Assembly: GCF_014646095.1 (NCBI RefSeq)
Contig: NZ_BMMU01000014.1
Span: 150,380 to 214,379 of the forward strand
Source: Streptomyces lacrimifluminis
GTDB lineage: Bacteria > Actinomycetota > Actinomycetes > Streptomycetales > Streptomycetaceae
Reading direction: 5' to 3'
DNA: 64,000 nucleotides
Positions 9,532-18,624 of the stretch are shown here, piece by piece. The position numbers and the translations under genes are program-made. The notes beneath the pieces are model-generated. The model was not told where the DNA came from. It saw nothing but the letters and a program-made list of their open reading frames with translations, and made no database searches. The first letter of the stretch is position 1. Every line of letters begins with the position of its first letter.

Positions 9532-10683
9532 CTACCTGGTGAGGATGGCACCGTTCCTGAAGGAGTCACCGCTGCCGCTGGACCGGTAGTGCCAGCCACC
9601 GACGGTCAGCTGCTTGCCGGAGGACACCACGGAGCTGACGCCGAGGGGGAACTGCGGATCGTTCTCGGGCAGGCCGAGCGACCGCCAGCCCTCGGTGGGC
9701 GTCCAGCTCATGCCGACAGCCGCGTCGTCGTTGCCGCCCACGACGGCGATTCCGCCGTTCGGCCGCAGGGTCACGGCCTGCAGTGAGAAGGTGCCCGCGG
9801 GCAGGGGCACCTGGGTCCACGAGGTGCCGTCCCAGTGCAGGGCCAGCCCCGCCGGGCGCTGCTTGTCGGTGTCACGGGACCATCCGACCGCCCAGACGTC
9901 CGTCGGTGTGCGGGCGGTGACGTCGAAGAGGACCGCCGAGTCGGGGAACGCCGGGGTGGGCGTCCGTGTCCACCGGTGTCCGTCCCAGTGCATGGCGACG
10001 GACTGGCCGGTGTCGTAGTCCATGCCGACTATCCAGACGTCGTTCGGTGCCAACTCCTCGACCTGGGTCGGGAGCCAGTTCGCCGACCCCGGTATCCGCA
10101 CGGACCGCCACCGTCGGCCGTCCCAGTGCTGGACGACCGGAACGTGGGTGAAGGTGTCCTCCGTGTAGCCCTGGCCCACCGCCCAGGCTTCGCGGCCGGA
10201 GACCGAACTCACCGACAGCAAACTGGCGTGGACCGTCCCCGCAGGCAGACCCGAGTCGGCGGTCAGTTGCCAGGCGCCCGCCACATAGCGCCCGATCAGA
10301 GCGCCCCCGCCGTCCGGTCCCTGGTCACCGACGAAGAAGGCCGAGCCGTCCGCCGCGGTGGCGATGTCGTTGATTCTGCTGTCCCATGCGTCGGCCCCCC
10401 GCAGCACCGTCTGCTTCCACGCCCCGCCTCGGGCGAGGTCACGCTCGTACATGGTGGGCGTGAACCGGACGGAACCGTCCTCGGGATTCTCCACGACCTC
10501 GGCGCCACCGGCCCACGTCTTCGACGGGCTCGGCTGGGCCACAGTCATCACCGAGACCCGGCCCGTCGACGTCTCCGTCCACGAGCCGCCGTCGGCCGGC
10601 CCGGCCACGGCGGTTCCGCTGATCACCATCGTGATCGCCCCGACTGCTGCCAGTTGCCCCGCGATCCTTCGTCTGACCTTCAT
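9532..10683 (-). CDS. Secreted protein with beta-propeller-like repeats
   Basis: A 383-residue exported protein. The N-terminus KVRRRIAGQLAAVGAITMVISGTAVAG is a Sec-type signal peptide ending near residue 28. The mature part carries several blades with the recurring core D-V-W-A/I-V-G (NDVWIVGMDYDTG, TDVWAVGWSRDTD, REAWAVGQGYTED) and HWDG-x-R/S-W turns, which is the pattern of Kelch- or YCF48-like propellers found in many secreted actinobacterial proteins. No catalytic motif is seen. ATG at 10683 is chosen because GGGAGAG precedes it and because the signal peptide then begins correctly. It is divergent from the secreted GH5 enzyme, so both may act outside the cell, but no functional link is shown. 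Confidence 0.75.
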   Translation of the reverse strand: MKVRRRIAGQLAAVGAITMVISGTAVAGPADGGSWTETSTGRVSVMTVAQPSPSKTWAGGAEVVENPEDGSVRFTPTMYERDLARGGAWKQTVLRGADAWDSRINDIATAADGSAFFVGDQGPDGGGALIGRYVAGAWQLTADSGLPAGTVHASLLSVSSVSGREAWAVGQGYTEDTFTHVPVVQHWDGRRWRSVRIPGSANWLPTQVEELAPNDVWIVGMDYDTGQSVAMHWDGHRWTRTPTPAFPDSAVLFDVTARTPTDVWAVGWSRDTDKQRPAGLALHWDGTSWTQVPLPAGTFSLQAVTLRPNGGIAVVGGNDDAAVGMSWTPTEGWRSLGLPENDPQFPLGVSSVVSSGKQLTVGGWHYRSSGSGDSFRNGAILTR

Positions 10684-10916
10684 CGTGTTCTCTCCCGTCC
10701 CGGAGGAACCGCTCCCCCACATGTACTGATGCGACGGGGGAGGCGTTGTGTTTCACCTGCGCCCGTCCAGCGGCCGACCCGCCGTCAGTTCCCTCTCGTC
10801 GGCCATTCACGTGCAGGACAATCACCTCTGCGCGCGCAGGCCTGGACCAATGCCGTGCGAACCCTCATGATGACGACGCCATGACAATTCACCGTGCACG
10901 TCTCAGGAGGGTGACC

Positions 10917-12854
10917 GTGCCCCGAACCTTCGTCAGGGCCAGGGCCGCACTGGTCGCCGTTCTCCTCCTCGTGGTCCTGGCGCCCGTTGCCGAGGCGGCA
11001 GCCGGTCGGGAGCCCGCCCCCAGGGCCGGCACCCGACCCGAAGGCGTCGCGCCCGCGCCGGACTGGACGGCGCCGCTCAGCACCCGGGGTCGTTGGATCG
11101 TCGACGCGGACGGCGACCGGTTCAAGCTGCGCTCCGGTAACTGGCACGGAGCCAGCGGCACGTGGAACGGCTCGGGCAGCCCGGACGCGGACGCCGACCA
11201 CCACGCGGGGGAGAACTCCGGCAGGATGCCGCTCGGCCTGGACCGTGCCCCCATGGCCGAGATCATCGCCGGTTTCCGGGAGATCGGGATCAACAGCATC
11301 CGGCTGCCCTTCTCCAACGAGATGATCCACGACAGCCGCCCCGTCACCGACGGTTCCGTGGCCGCCAATCCCTCCCTGCGCGGCATGACCCCGCTCCAGG
11401 TGTACGACGTCGCGGTACGGGAACTCACCGCCGCCGGGCTCGCGGTGATCCTGAACAACCACACCAACACCACACGCTGGTGCTGCGGAGTCGACGGCAA
11501 CGAACGCTGGAACGCGAGCCAGTCCGCCGAGACCTGGGAGAACGACTGGCTCCTCATGGCGCGCCGCTACCGGAACAACCAGCGCGTAGTCGGCGCCGAC
11601 CTCTACAACGAGGTGCGCCGCACCATCCTGGACGACCCCAACTGGGGGCTCGGCGACAACCACGACTGGTTCGCCGCCTCGCAGCGCGTCGGTGACCGCA
11701 TCCTGACGGAAGCCGACCCCGACCTCCTCATCATCGTGGAGGGCATCAACTGGACCGGCATCCCCGTCGACGGACTCCCCCACGAACGCCCCACCCTGGA
11801 GCCCGCACGCCGTCTCTCGCACACGCTCGTCGACTCCGGCAAGCTCGTGTACTCCGCCCACTTCTACGACTACACGGGCCCCAACCACAGTGGCGCCACC
11901 GGCACGGGAGAGACCAGCGACCCCCGCTACCGCGACCTGAGCCCCGCCGAACTGATCAAGGTGCTGGACCGTCAGGCCTTCTTCGTGAGCGCGGAGACGA
12001 ACACGCACGTCACCGCACCTGTCTGGATCAGCGAGTTCGGCGTCGGGGGCCGGGACGAGACCGGAAACAAGCAGCGAGCCTGGTTCGAGAACTTCGTCGA
12101 CCATCTGATCCGCACCGACGCGGACTTCGCGTACTGGCCGCTCGTCGGCCGGCACGAGAACCGCAAGGGCAACGGCTGGGCACTGCTGCACTGGGACTCG
12201 TCGGGTCACCGTATGGGCGTCTACGACGGCGACGACTGGCGGGCCGACGCCTGGACACGGCTCATCGCGGCCCGAGGTCGCACCGGCCCGGTGGAGCCCG
12301 TGGCGGACTGGGCGATGCTCAGCCCCGACCACGGCGACTTCGTCGCCTCGCGACGCATGCGCGCGCTCCCCGACTGGAACTCCGGTGCCCGCAAGGCCGC
12401 GTGTCCCGACGGACAGCGGCTGCTCGGCCTCAGCCACACCGGCAACCGCGGCCTGTGCTCCGACGTGTCCACCGGCCCCCTGCGGGACCCGTCCCGCGGA
12501 CATGTGGTGGTCGTCGACGAGCGGTATGTCGGGCCGGGCAACGACTGGGCGTCCGGGTACACCAAACTCCAGTGCGCCGACGGTCACTTCCTGACCGGCT
12601 ACAGCGTCCGCGGTTCCGCCGTCTCCGCCGCCCTGTGCGCGGCGGCTCCGGTCGGCCGGCTCGGCACAGCAGGCCGCACCGTCTGGTTCGACCGAAGCGA
12701 CAACAGGGGTCCGGCCGCCAAGGGGGGCGACTTCGCCCAGGGCCGCTACAAGGGCCAGTGCGCGGACGACGAGTACGCGGCCGGGATCGCGTACACGGCT
12801 CGGGTGGGCTCGGCGCGGACTCCGGACGCGCTGTACTGCCGAGAACTGAGCTGA
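10917..12854 (+). CDS. Secreted glycoside hydrolase family 5 (cellulase-like)
   Basis: A 645-residue exported enzyme. GTG at 10917 follows AGGAGG by 6 bp and starts a clear signal peptide (RAALVAVLLLVVLAPVAEAAA). The (beta/alpha)8 catalytic domain runs from about residue 55 to 465: INSIRLPFSNEMI, VILNNHTNTTRWCCG (conserved His region), the acid/base Glu in ADLYNEVRRTI (E232), YSAHFYDY, and the nucleophile Glu in VWISEFGVGG (E373). Family GH5 members cleave beta-1,4-glucans, mannans or related glycosides. The last 170 residues form a Cys-containing domain (pairs near KAACPDGQRLLG, GLCSDVS, LQCADGHFLTGY, KGQCADDEYAAG) that I do not recognise as a standard carbohydrate-binding module. Substrate class is uncertain. 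Confidence 0.85.
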   Translation: MPRTFVRARAALVAVLLLVVLAPVAEAAAGREPAPRAGTRPEGVAPAPDWTAPLSTRGRWIVDADGDRFKLRSGNWHGASGTWNGSGSPDADADHHAGENSGRMPLGLDRAPMAEIIAGFREIGINSIRLPFSNEMIHDSRPVTDGSVAANPSLRGMTPLQVYDVAVRELTAAGLAVILNNHTNTTRWCCGVDGNERWNASQSAETWENDWLLMARRYRNNQRVVGADLYNEVRRTILDDPNWGLGDNHDWFAASQRVGDRILTEADPDLLIIVEGINWTGIPVDGLPHERPTLEPARRLSHTLVDSGKLVYSAHFYDYTGPNHSGATGTGETSDPRYRDLSPAELIKVLDRQAFFVSAETNTHVTAPVWISEFGVGGRDETGNKQRAWFENFVDHLIRTDADFAYWPLVGRHENRKGNGWALLHWDSSGHRMGVYDGDDWRADAWTRLIAARGRTGPVEPVADWAMLSPDHGDFVASRRMRALPDWNSGARKAACPDGQRLLGLSHTGNRGLCSDVSTGPLRDPSRGHVVVVDERYVGPGNDWASGYTKLQCADGHFLTGYSVRGSAVSAALCAAAPVGRLGTAGRTVWFDRSDNRGPAAKGGDFAQGRYKGQCADDEYAAGIAYTARVGSARTPDALYCRELS

Positions 12855-12964
12855 CCGGCCGCGCCGCCGGGAGCGCCGAGCCGTCTCACACCAGGGCGGG
12901 CGGAGACCGTTCGCCAGGCTCCGGGCCGGACCGGCCCGGAACACCGCTCCCCTCGACGCCGTCC

Positions 12965-14182
12965 TCAGCCGTCGGCTGCCCCCGTGCGCGGCTGCCGGTA
13001 GGGCCGAACCGCGCGGCGCGCTATGGCGAAACGGTGTGTCTCCGACGGGCCGTCGTAGATCCGGAACGGCCGTACCTCCCGGTAGAGGCGGGCCAGCGGA
13101 GCGTCGGCGGCCGAGATGCCGAGGGCTCCGCAGATCTGCACCGCCCGGTCGACCACCCGGTTCACCGCCTCCGCCACGAAGGTCTTGGACACCGAGGTGA
13201 GTTGCGGGGCGGCGGCGGAACCGGTGTCCAACTCCCAGGCGGTACGCAGGATCAGGGCGCGGCTCGCCTCGATGTCGATCTCGGAGTCGGCCAGCATCTG
13301 CTGGACCATGCCGAGGTCTCCCAGCGCGGAGCCGAACGCCATCCGGCTTCCCGCCCGTTCCAGCGCGACGTCCTGGGCGCGGCGGGCCGCTCCCAGCCAG
13401 CGCATGCAGTGGGTCATCCGGGCGGGGCCGAGGCGGACCTGCGCGCCCTCGAACCCGTGGTCCACCGAGCCGAGCACCTGCCGCTCCCCCACCACGCAGT
13501 CCTCGAAGACGATCTCGCTGTGCCCGGCGAAGAGCGACTCGTCGAGGGTCTCGATGTTCCGCACGATGCGCATACCGGGTGTGCCCGCGTCGACCAGGAA
13601 CATGGTGGCGCCGCCCGGGTCGCCGGGGCTGCCGGAGGTACGGGCCATGACGATGGCGAAGCCCGCTCCGTCGGCGCCGGTGATGAACCACTTGCGTCCG
13701 TCGATCCGCCAGCCGCCGGGCACCCGGGTCGCGGTGGTCCGCAGGGAGCGGGGATCGGCACCCGCTCCCGGAGCCGGTTCGGTCATGGCGAAGCAGGACC
13801 GTGTCTCACCCGCGGCGAGGGGTCGCAGATACGTCTGCTTCTGTTCCTCGGTGGCCACCTTCTCCAGCAGATGCGTGTTGCCCTCGTCGGGGGCGGCGCA
13901 GTTCAGCGCCAGCGGTCCGAGCAGCGAGTAGCCCGCCGCTTCGAACACCACGGCCTGCCCGCGCAGGTCGAGCCCGTGTCCGCCCCACCGCGTCGGGACG
14001 TGCGGAGCGAACACACCCGCGTCGCGGGCTGCTTTCTGCAGGGTTTCCCGCAGTGCCTCGGGGGCGTCGTGCACGGACCCGCCGCACTCACGCTCGGCCG
14101 GGATGACCACCTCGCGTACGAACTCGGCCGTCGATGCGGCGAGTTGAGCGACAGTCGGGTCGACATCGAACTGGATGGGCAC
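12965..14182 (-). CDS. Acyl-CoA dehydrogenase (first of three)
   Basis: A 405-residue flavoenzyme of the acyl-CoA dehydrogenase family, which introduces an alpha,beta double bond in acyl-CoA esters with FAD. Visible signatures: FAMTEPAPGAGADPRSL (substrate/FAD contact region), WFITGADGAGFAIVMARTS, QMLADSEIDIEASRALIL and C-terminal RPFRIYDGPSETHRFAIARR, where a Glu commonly acts as base in this subgroup. GTG at 14182 is preceded by GGGAGA. Divergent from the enoyl-CoA hydratase; the shared promoter region holds a TACT-N13-AGTA site. It probably starts a beta-oxidation sequence together with the hydratase. Chain or ring specificity cannot be read from sequence. Confidence 0.92.
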   Translation of the reverse strand: MPIQFDVDPTVAQLAASTAEFVREVVIPAERECGGSVHDAPEALRETLQKAARDAGVFAPHVPTRWGGHGLDLRGQAVVFEAAGYSLLGPLALNCAAPDEGNTHLLEKVATEEQKQTYLRPLAAGETRSCFAMTEPAPGAGADPRSLRTTATRVPGGWRIDGRKWFITGADGAGFAIVMARTSGSPGDPGGATMFLVDAGTPGMRIVRNIETLDESLFAGHSEIVFEDCVVGERQVLGSVDHGFEGAQVRLGPARMTHCMRWLGAARRAQDVALERAGSRMAFGSALGDLGMVQQMLADSEIDIEASRALILRTAWELDTGSAAAPQLTSVSKTFVAEAVNRVVDRAVQICGALGISAADAPLARLYREVRPFRIYDGPSETHRFAIARRAVRPYRQPRTGAADG

Positions 14183-14233
14183 GGGATCTCCCGCCGACGG
14201 GCGTACGGGTATCGGCTCCCGTCGCGTTCTAGA

Positions 14234-14254
14234 AACTGTATAGCGTCTTCAGTA
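14234..14254. promoter_or_regulatory. Regulon site 1: AACT-N13-AGTA
   Basis: An imperfect inverted repeat AACT-N13-AGTA lies between the divergent acyl-CoA dehydrogenase (start 14182) and enoyl-CoA hydratase (start 14335). It shares arm sequence and exact 13-bp spacing with sites at 22354, 26891, 34949 and 43072. The right arm with its flank (CTTCAGTA) matches the TTCAGTA arm of two other copies. TetR-type operator inferred. Confidence 0.6.
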
Positions 14255-14334
14255 TCTTGCCGGGAAGCACCCGGGACGGAAAGTGCCCGGGAAGACAATC
14301 CCCCGGCGACGGGAAGACGTCAGGAGAAACCCCC

Positions 14335-15171
14335 ATGAGCCTCCCCGTGAGCACCGGCCCGGTGCGGATCGTGCGCCACCCCGACGGAGTCGTCGAGCTG
14401 AGACTGGACGATCCCGGGCGGGGCAACGCCCTGGATCTCGGCACGGCCGAGGCACTGCGGGACCGAGCCTTCGAGGTGGCCGCGGATCCCGGCGGCGCGG
14501 TCCTGCTGCGGGCGGCGGGCGACAGCTTCTGCGTGGGCGGTGACCTGCGCGCATTCGCCGGTCGTGGCGCGGAGACCGGCACCTATGTGCACGCCGTGGC
14601 GAGTGCCGCCCATGCCGCGATACAGGCCCTGTACGAACTGCCGGTGCCGTTGGTGACCGCCGTGCGCGGCGCGGCGGCGGGCGGTGGCATCGGTCTCGCC
14701 CTGGTGGGCGACATCGTCCTGGCGGCCCGGTCCGGGCGGTTCCGGCTGGCGTACACGGCGATCGGACTCACACCGGACTGCGGGGCGTCATGGTTCCTGC
14801 CGCGCCTGGTGGGCCCCCGTGGGGCGGCGGACCTCATCCTCACCAACCGGGTCCTGACCGGCGACGACGCCGAGCGGTGGGGCCTGGTCTCCCGGTGCGT
14901 CGACGACGGGGAACTGGACGACGCGGCACACCGGACCGCGGCCGAGCTGGCCGCCGGCGCCACTGGCGCACTGCGCGCCGCGAAGGCTCTGCTGCGCGTC
15001 GGCGCCGGGGACGAACTGCGCCGTCACCTGGCCGAGGAGGCGCGTTCGATCGCCGCCCTGGCGGACGGCCGCGAGGCACAGGACCGCATGGCGTCGTTCC
15101 TCGCGGCGCGGGGCCGCCCGAAGGCGGGCGACAGCCGCTCCGGGGCCAGGGAATCCGAAAGTGTTTCTTGA
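14335..15171 (+). CDS. Enoyl-CoA hydratase/isomerase family protein
   Basis: A 278-residue crotonase-fold protein. The first oxyanion-hole strand is DSFCVGGDLRAFAG and the second is VRGAAAGGGIGLALVGDIVLAA, followed by LAYTAIGLTPDCGASWFLPRLVG. In true hydratases two Glu residues act in the second region; here the position after LAY-TAIGL-TPD carries Asp, so isomerase, hydratase or lyase activity are all possible. ATG at 14335 has AGGAGA upstream. It is divergent from the acyl-CoA dehydrogenase and lies 94 bp upstream of a five-gene coupled operon, perhaps co-transcribed with it. Confidence 0.9.
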   Translation: MSLPVSTGPVRIVRHPDGVVELRLDDPGRGNALDLGTAEALRDRAFEVAADPGGAVLLRAAGDSFCVGGDLRAFAGRGAETGTYVHAVASAAHAAIQALYELPVPLVTAVRGAAAGGGIGLALVGDIVLAARSGRFRLAYTAIGLTPDCGASWFLPRLVGPRGAADLILTNRVLTGDDAERWGLVSRCVDDGELDDAAHRTAAELAAGATGALRAAKALLRVGAGDELRRHLAEEARSIAALADGREAQDRMASFLAARGRPKAGDSRSGARESESVS

Positions 15172-15265
15172 GTTCCTCTTCACTAACAGGCCCGCCTGGG
15201 CGTAACCTCCGGGCAACACAGATCCGAGGAACCGGTCACCACAGAACCGGGGAAAAGGTGTGGCG

Positions 15266-15898
15266 ATGCCATCTGCTGCCGTGGACCTTCCGGACGCTCC
15301 CGACGAGCCCCTGACCGAGGCCGTCGTCGACCTCGTTCTGCGGGGTATGTGGCGCGGCCGGCCGGAGTCCGAGCACCGTCCGCTGGTCGACGCCGGGCTG
15401 GCGATGGTGAAGGGGCCGGTGGTGCTGCCGACCGAGCGCGCCAAGGCCGCCGCCGCCCAGCTCCTGCGGGTTCCCCCCGGCTCCGAACAGGAGGAGCGGA
15501 CCACCGCGGCGTACGAGGCGTTCCTGCCGGTCAACCGGAAGATCCGCGATGTGTGCACCGCATGGCAGTGCCGCCCCGACGGCTCCGTCAACGACCACTC
15601 CGACGACGTCTACGACGCGGGGGTGCGCGAAGCACTGGAAGACGTGCACGAGGCCATCCAGCCCGTGCTGCGCCGACTGGACCAAGTGCTCGTGGGCAGC
15701 GGGGAGTACCTGACGGCCCTGGAGGAAGCCCTCGACCGCTTCGACGACGGCGCGCCCGCCTGGCTGGCCTCGCCGCTGTGCGACTCGTACCACACCGTGT
15801 GGATGCGCCTGCATCAGGAGCTGCTGCTCGTGCTGGGAATCAGCCGGGCCGAGGACGAGGCCCGCGAAGAGGAGCTGGTCACAAGGAGCCGGGGGTGA
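15266..15898 (+). CDS. Conserved hypothetical protein partnering the PPDK-like protein
   Basis: A 210-residue soluble acidic protein that I do not assign to a named family. Residues 12-70 could be a degenerate winged-helix-like unit ending in a wing (GPVVLPTERAKAAAAQLL); the rest is alpha-helical with the distinctive strings FLPVNRKIRDVCTAWQ, NDHSDDVYDAGVREAL and SGSYH-like CDSYHTVWMRLHQELLLVLG. Its stop overlaps the start of the PPDK-like gene (GTGA at 15895-15898), so the two are made together. I infer a partner or regulator of that protein. ATG at 15266 is 8 bp after AAAAGG; a GTG at 15260 is too close to it. Confidence 0.7.
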   Translation: MPSAAVDLPDAPDEPLTEAVVDLVLRGMWRGRPESEHRPLVDAGLAMVKGPVVLPTERAKAAAAQLLRVPPGSEQEERTTAAYEAFLPVNRKIRDVCTAWQCRPDGSVNDHSDDVYDAGVREALEDVHEAIQPVLRRLDQVLVGSGEYLTALEEALDRFDDGAPAWLASPLCDSYHTVWMRLHQELLLVLGISRAEDEAREEELVTRSRG

Positions 15899-18624
15899 GC
15901 GTCACCGACCGCGAGGCGGACCCGCTCGCACAGCCCGGACCGCCTGTCGCCCCCTCCACCACCCCCGGGACCCCTGGCACCCTCGGCACCTCCGGGCCCC
16001 CGAGGACCTCCGCAGCCCCCGGGACCGCCGGGACCCACGGGCCCCTCGGACTCCCCGACGCCCCCCGTGACCTCGGGACCGCAGTGCCTTCCGCGACCCC
16101 CGGCCGGACCCTGGTGCCGTACGGGCAGGGACGGATCCGGGGCCTCGACGCGGACGAGCTGGGCGCGCACGGCGCGGCGATGGACCGGCTGGTCGCCCTC
16201 GGCCTGCCGGTCGTGCCCGGGCTCACCGTGCCCGCCGGCGCCGCCGCGTCGCTGTGCGAGACCGACACCGCCGAAGCCGCCGTGGCCCTGGTCGAACAGC
16301 TCGCGGGACGGCGTATCGGGGACACCGCCCGGCCGCTGCTGCTGCGCCTGTCGGCGAGCGCGCCCACCGACATCGCCGGGCTCCCGCCCGACCTGGCCTG
16401 TCTCGGCATCGCCCCCGCCCGTGCCGACGACCTGTGCGCCGTCATCGGGCGGGCGGACGCGCTGTACGAGGTGTGGGCCGCCACCGTGCGCATGATCGCC
16501 GAGTACGCCCTCGACGTGCCCGGGGCGGTGCTCGACGACGCCCTCCTGGACACGTCCGGGCCCCGGGAACGGCTGGAGACGCTGCTGTCGCTCGTGGCGG
16601 AACACGGCTCCGGGCCCTTCCCCGACGATCCGGCACAGCAGCTCGCACTGGCAGCGCGTGCTCTTCTCGCCCGGTGGGACTCGCCGCGTGCGAGAAGATC
16701 CCGCCGATCCCAGCGGCTCCCCGCCGAGCTGGCCGTCGCCCTGCATGTCCAGGCGCTGCGCATCGGCCCGGCGGACCACTCGGGCTACGGCACGGCCGTC
16801 AGCCGCGACCCCGAGACCGGACGCCTCGCTCCCCAGGGTTCCTTCTTCCGGGGGGTTCGCCGCAGCGCTCCGCCGCCGCACACCGGTGAACCGCTGGACC
16901 GGCTCGCGGGCGGCACCGCGCTGCTGGAGCACTCCCTGCTCACCCTGGAGCGGCATCTGCGTGCCCCGGTGTCGGTCGACTTCGAGGTGCGCGACGACGA
17001 GATCTCCCTGCTCGCCGCCTCCGCACAGCTCCGGCCACCACTGCGGGCCTCGGTATGTCTGGCCGCCGACCTGGCCCGGGACGGGGCGATCGGCCGCGAG
17101 GAGGCCGTCCGGCGGATCACACCCGCGCAGGTGCAGGAACTCCTGCACCCCCAGCTCCGGCTGACCGGCGGGGAGGAACTCCTGGTGAAGGGGCTGCCCG
17201 CCTCACCGGGGGCGGCGACCGGTGCGGTCGTCCTCTCCAGTGAACGTGCCCTCGAACTGGCCGCCGACGGTACCCGGGTCGTACTCGTGGCCGCCGAGAC
17301 GACCCCGGCGGACGTCCCCGGGATGCTGGCCTCCAGCGCCGTGCTGACCGGCAGCGGCGGGATCGCCTCGCACGCCGCCGTGGTGGCGCGGGGCGCCGGC
17401 AAACCCGCCGTGTGCGGCGCCGAGGGACTGCGGGTGGACCTGGCCGCGGGGACGGTCCGATTCGGGGAACGGGTGGTCGGCGAGGGCGACCCGATCTCGC
17501 TGGACGGCCGTACCGGCGCCGTCTACGCGGGAACCCTGAGCGTCAGCATGGCAGGACCTCCGCCCGAACTGGCCACCCTGCTGGAGTGGGCGGACGACAC
17601 ACGCCGGCTGGGCGTGCGGGTCAACGCCGACACGGCCGCCGAGGTGGAGACGGCCCTCGCGCTGGGCGCGGAGGGTGTCGGACTGTGCCGTACGGAACAC
17701 CAGTTCCTCGGCGAGCGGCTGCCGCTGATCCGCCGGGTGCTCCTGGCCGCTGACCCGACCGCCCGTGACGAGGCGCTGTCGGCCCTGGAGCGGGCCCAGC
17801 ACGAGGACTTCACGGCACTGCTGGCCGCCGTAGGGAACCGCCCGGTGACCGTGCGCCTGCTGGACGCCCCGCTGCACGAGTTCCTGCCCTCCCCCGGGCA
17901 GGCCCTGGACGCGGCCGAGGAGCAGCGGGCCGACGCGTTGCGCGAGGCGAACCCGATGCTCGGGTTGCGCGGGGTACGGCTGGCGCTGCTGCACGAGCGG
18001 CTCTACCCGGCGCAGGCCGAGGCGCTGTTCACGGCATGGGCCGATGTCGCCGCCACCGGGATCCGGCCGGAGCTGGAGGTGATGATCCCACTGGTCAGTC
18101 TGCCCGAGGAACTGGCAGCCGCAGCCGCGTACGTACGCGGTGCCGCAGACGCGGTCGCCGCCCGCACCGGGGTGGAGGTCCCGTACCGGCTCGGCACGAT
18201 GATCGAGACCCCCCGGGCCGCCCTGCTGGCCGGTGAACTCGCCGAGCACGCCGAGTTCTTCTCCTTCGGCACCAACGACCTCACTCAGCTCACCTACGGA
18301 TTCTCCCGGGACGACGTCGAGCGCCAGGTGCTCGCCGACTACCAGGAGCGCGGGTTCCTCACCGCCAGCCCGTTCGCACGGCTCGACCCGCACGGGGTGG
18401 GTGCGCTGATCGCCCTGGCGGTCGAACGGGCACGGGAGGTACGGCCCGGCATCAAGCTGGGCGTGTGCGGTGAGCACGGCGGTGACCCCGAGTCGATCGC
18501 GTTCTGCGACGGCCTCGGCCTCGACTACGTCTCCTGTTCCGCGCACCGCGTGCCGGTGGCCCGGATGGCGGCTGCCCACAGTTCCCTGCGGGAGCGGTAC
18601 GACGACAGCGGGAGCGCACGATGA
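15895..18624 (+). CDS. PPDK-like protein with degenerate ATP-grasp half and intact phosphohistidine and PEP domains
   Basis: A 909-residue relative of pyruvate, phosphate dikinase. Residues 1-75 are a Pro/Gly/Thr-rich tail. Residues 80-440 align in order with the PPDK ATP-grasp half (LGLPVVPGLTVPAGAA, FPDDPAQQL, GYGTAVSRDPETG), but the GGKG Lys region reads ELGAHGAAM, the VRSGA Arg region reads LRLSASA, and the LQTRxGKR end reads AASAQLRPP, so nucleotide binding looks lost. The swivelling domain keeps GGIASHAAVVARGAGKP with His493. The PEP domain is well kept: GLCRTEHQFL, VRLLDAPLHEFLP, EANPMLGLRG, GTMIETPRAAL, FSFGTNDLTQLTYGFSRDD and the catalytic Cys858 in GVCGEHGGDP. It may therefore run only the PEP-to-His half reaction, as PTS Enzyme I does. 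Coupled at both ends to its neighbours. Confidence 0.85.
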   Translation: MSVTDREADPLAQPGPPVAPSTTPGTPGTLGTSGPPRTSAAPGTAGTHGPLGLPDAPRDLGTAVPSATPGRTLVPYGQGRIRGLDADELGAHGAAMDRLVALGLPVVPGLTVPAGAAASLCETDTAEAAVALVEQLAGRRIGDTARPLLLRLSASAPTDIAGLPPDLACLGIAPARADDLCAVIGRADALYEVWAATVRMIAEYALDVPGAVLDDALLDTSGPRERLETLLSLVAEHGSGPFPDDPAQQLALAARALLARWDSPRARRSRRSQRLPAELAVALHVQALRIGPADHSGYGTAVSRDPETGRLAPQGSFFRGVRRSAPPPHTGEPLDRLAGGTALLEHSLLTLERHLRAPVSVDFEVRDDEISLLAASAQLRPPLRASVCLAADLARDGAIGREEAVRRITPAQVQELLHPQLRLTGGEELLVKGLPASPGAATGAVVLSSERALELAADGTRVVLVAAETTPADVPGMLASSAVLTGSGGIASHAAVVARGAGKPAVCGAEGLRVDLAAGTVRFGERVVGEGDPISLDGRTGAVYAGTLSVSMAGPPPELATLLEWADDTRRLGVRVNADTAAEVETALALGAEGVGLCRTEHQFLGERLPLIRRVLLAADPTARDEALSALERAQHEDFTALLAAVGNRPVTVRLLDAPLHEFLPSPGQALDAAEEQRADALREANPMLGLRGVRLALLHERLYPAQAEALFTAWADVAATGIRPELEVMIPLVSLPEELAAAAAYVRGAADAVAARTGVEVPYRLGTMIETPRAALLAGELAEHAEFFSFGTNDLTQLTYGFSRDDVERQVLADYQERGFLTASPFARLDPHGVGALIALAVERAREVRPGIKLGVCGEHGGDPESIAFCDGLGLDYVSCSAHRVPVARMAAAHSSLRERYDDSGSAR

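Noticed and set aside
10785..13691. Open frame of 968 codons on the minus strand
   Set aside because: It is antisense to the GH5 gene and overlaps an acyl-CoA dehydrogenase; composition is Arg/Gly/Pro-rich with no domain. A GC-skew shadow.
12401..14338. 645-codon plus-strand frame
   Set aside because: Starts in another frame of the GH5 gene and is antisense to the acyl-CoA dehydrogenase; no domain.
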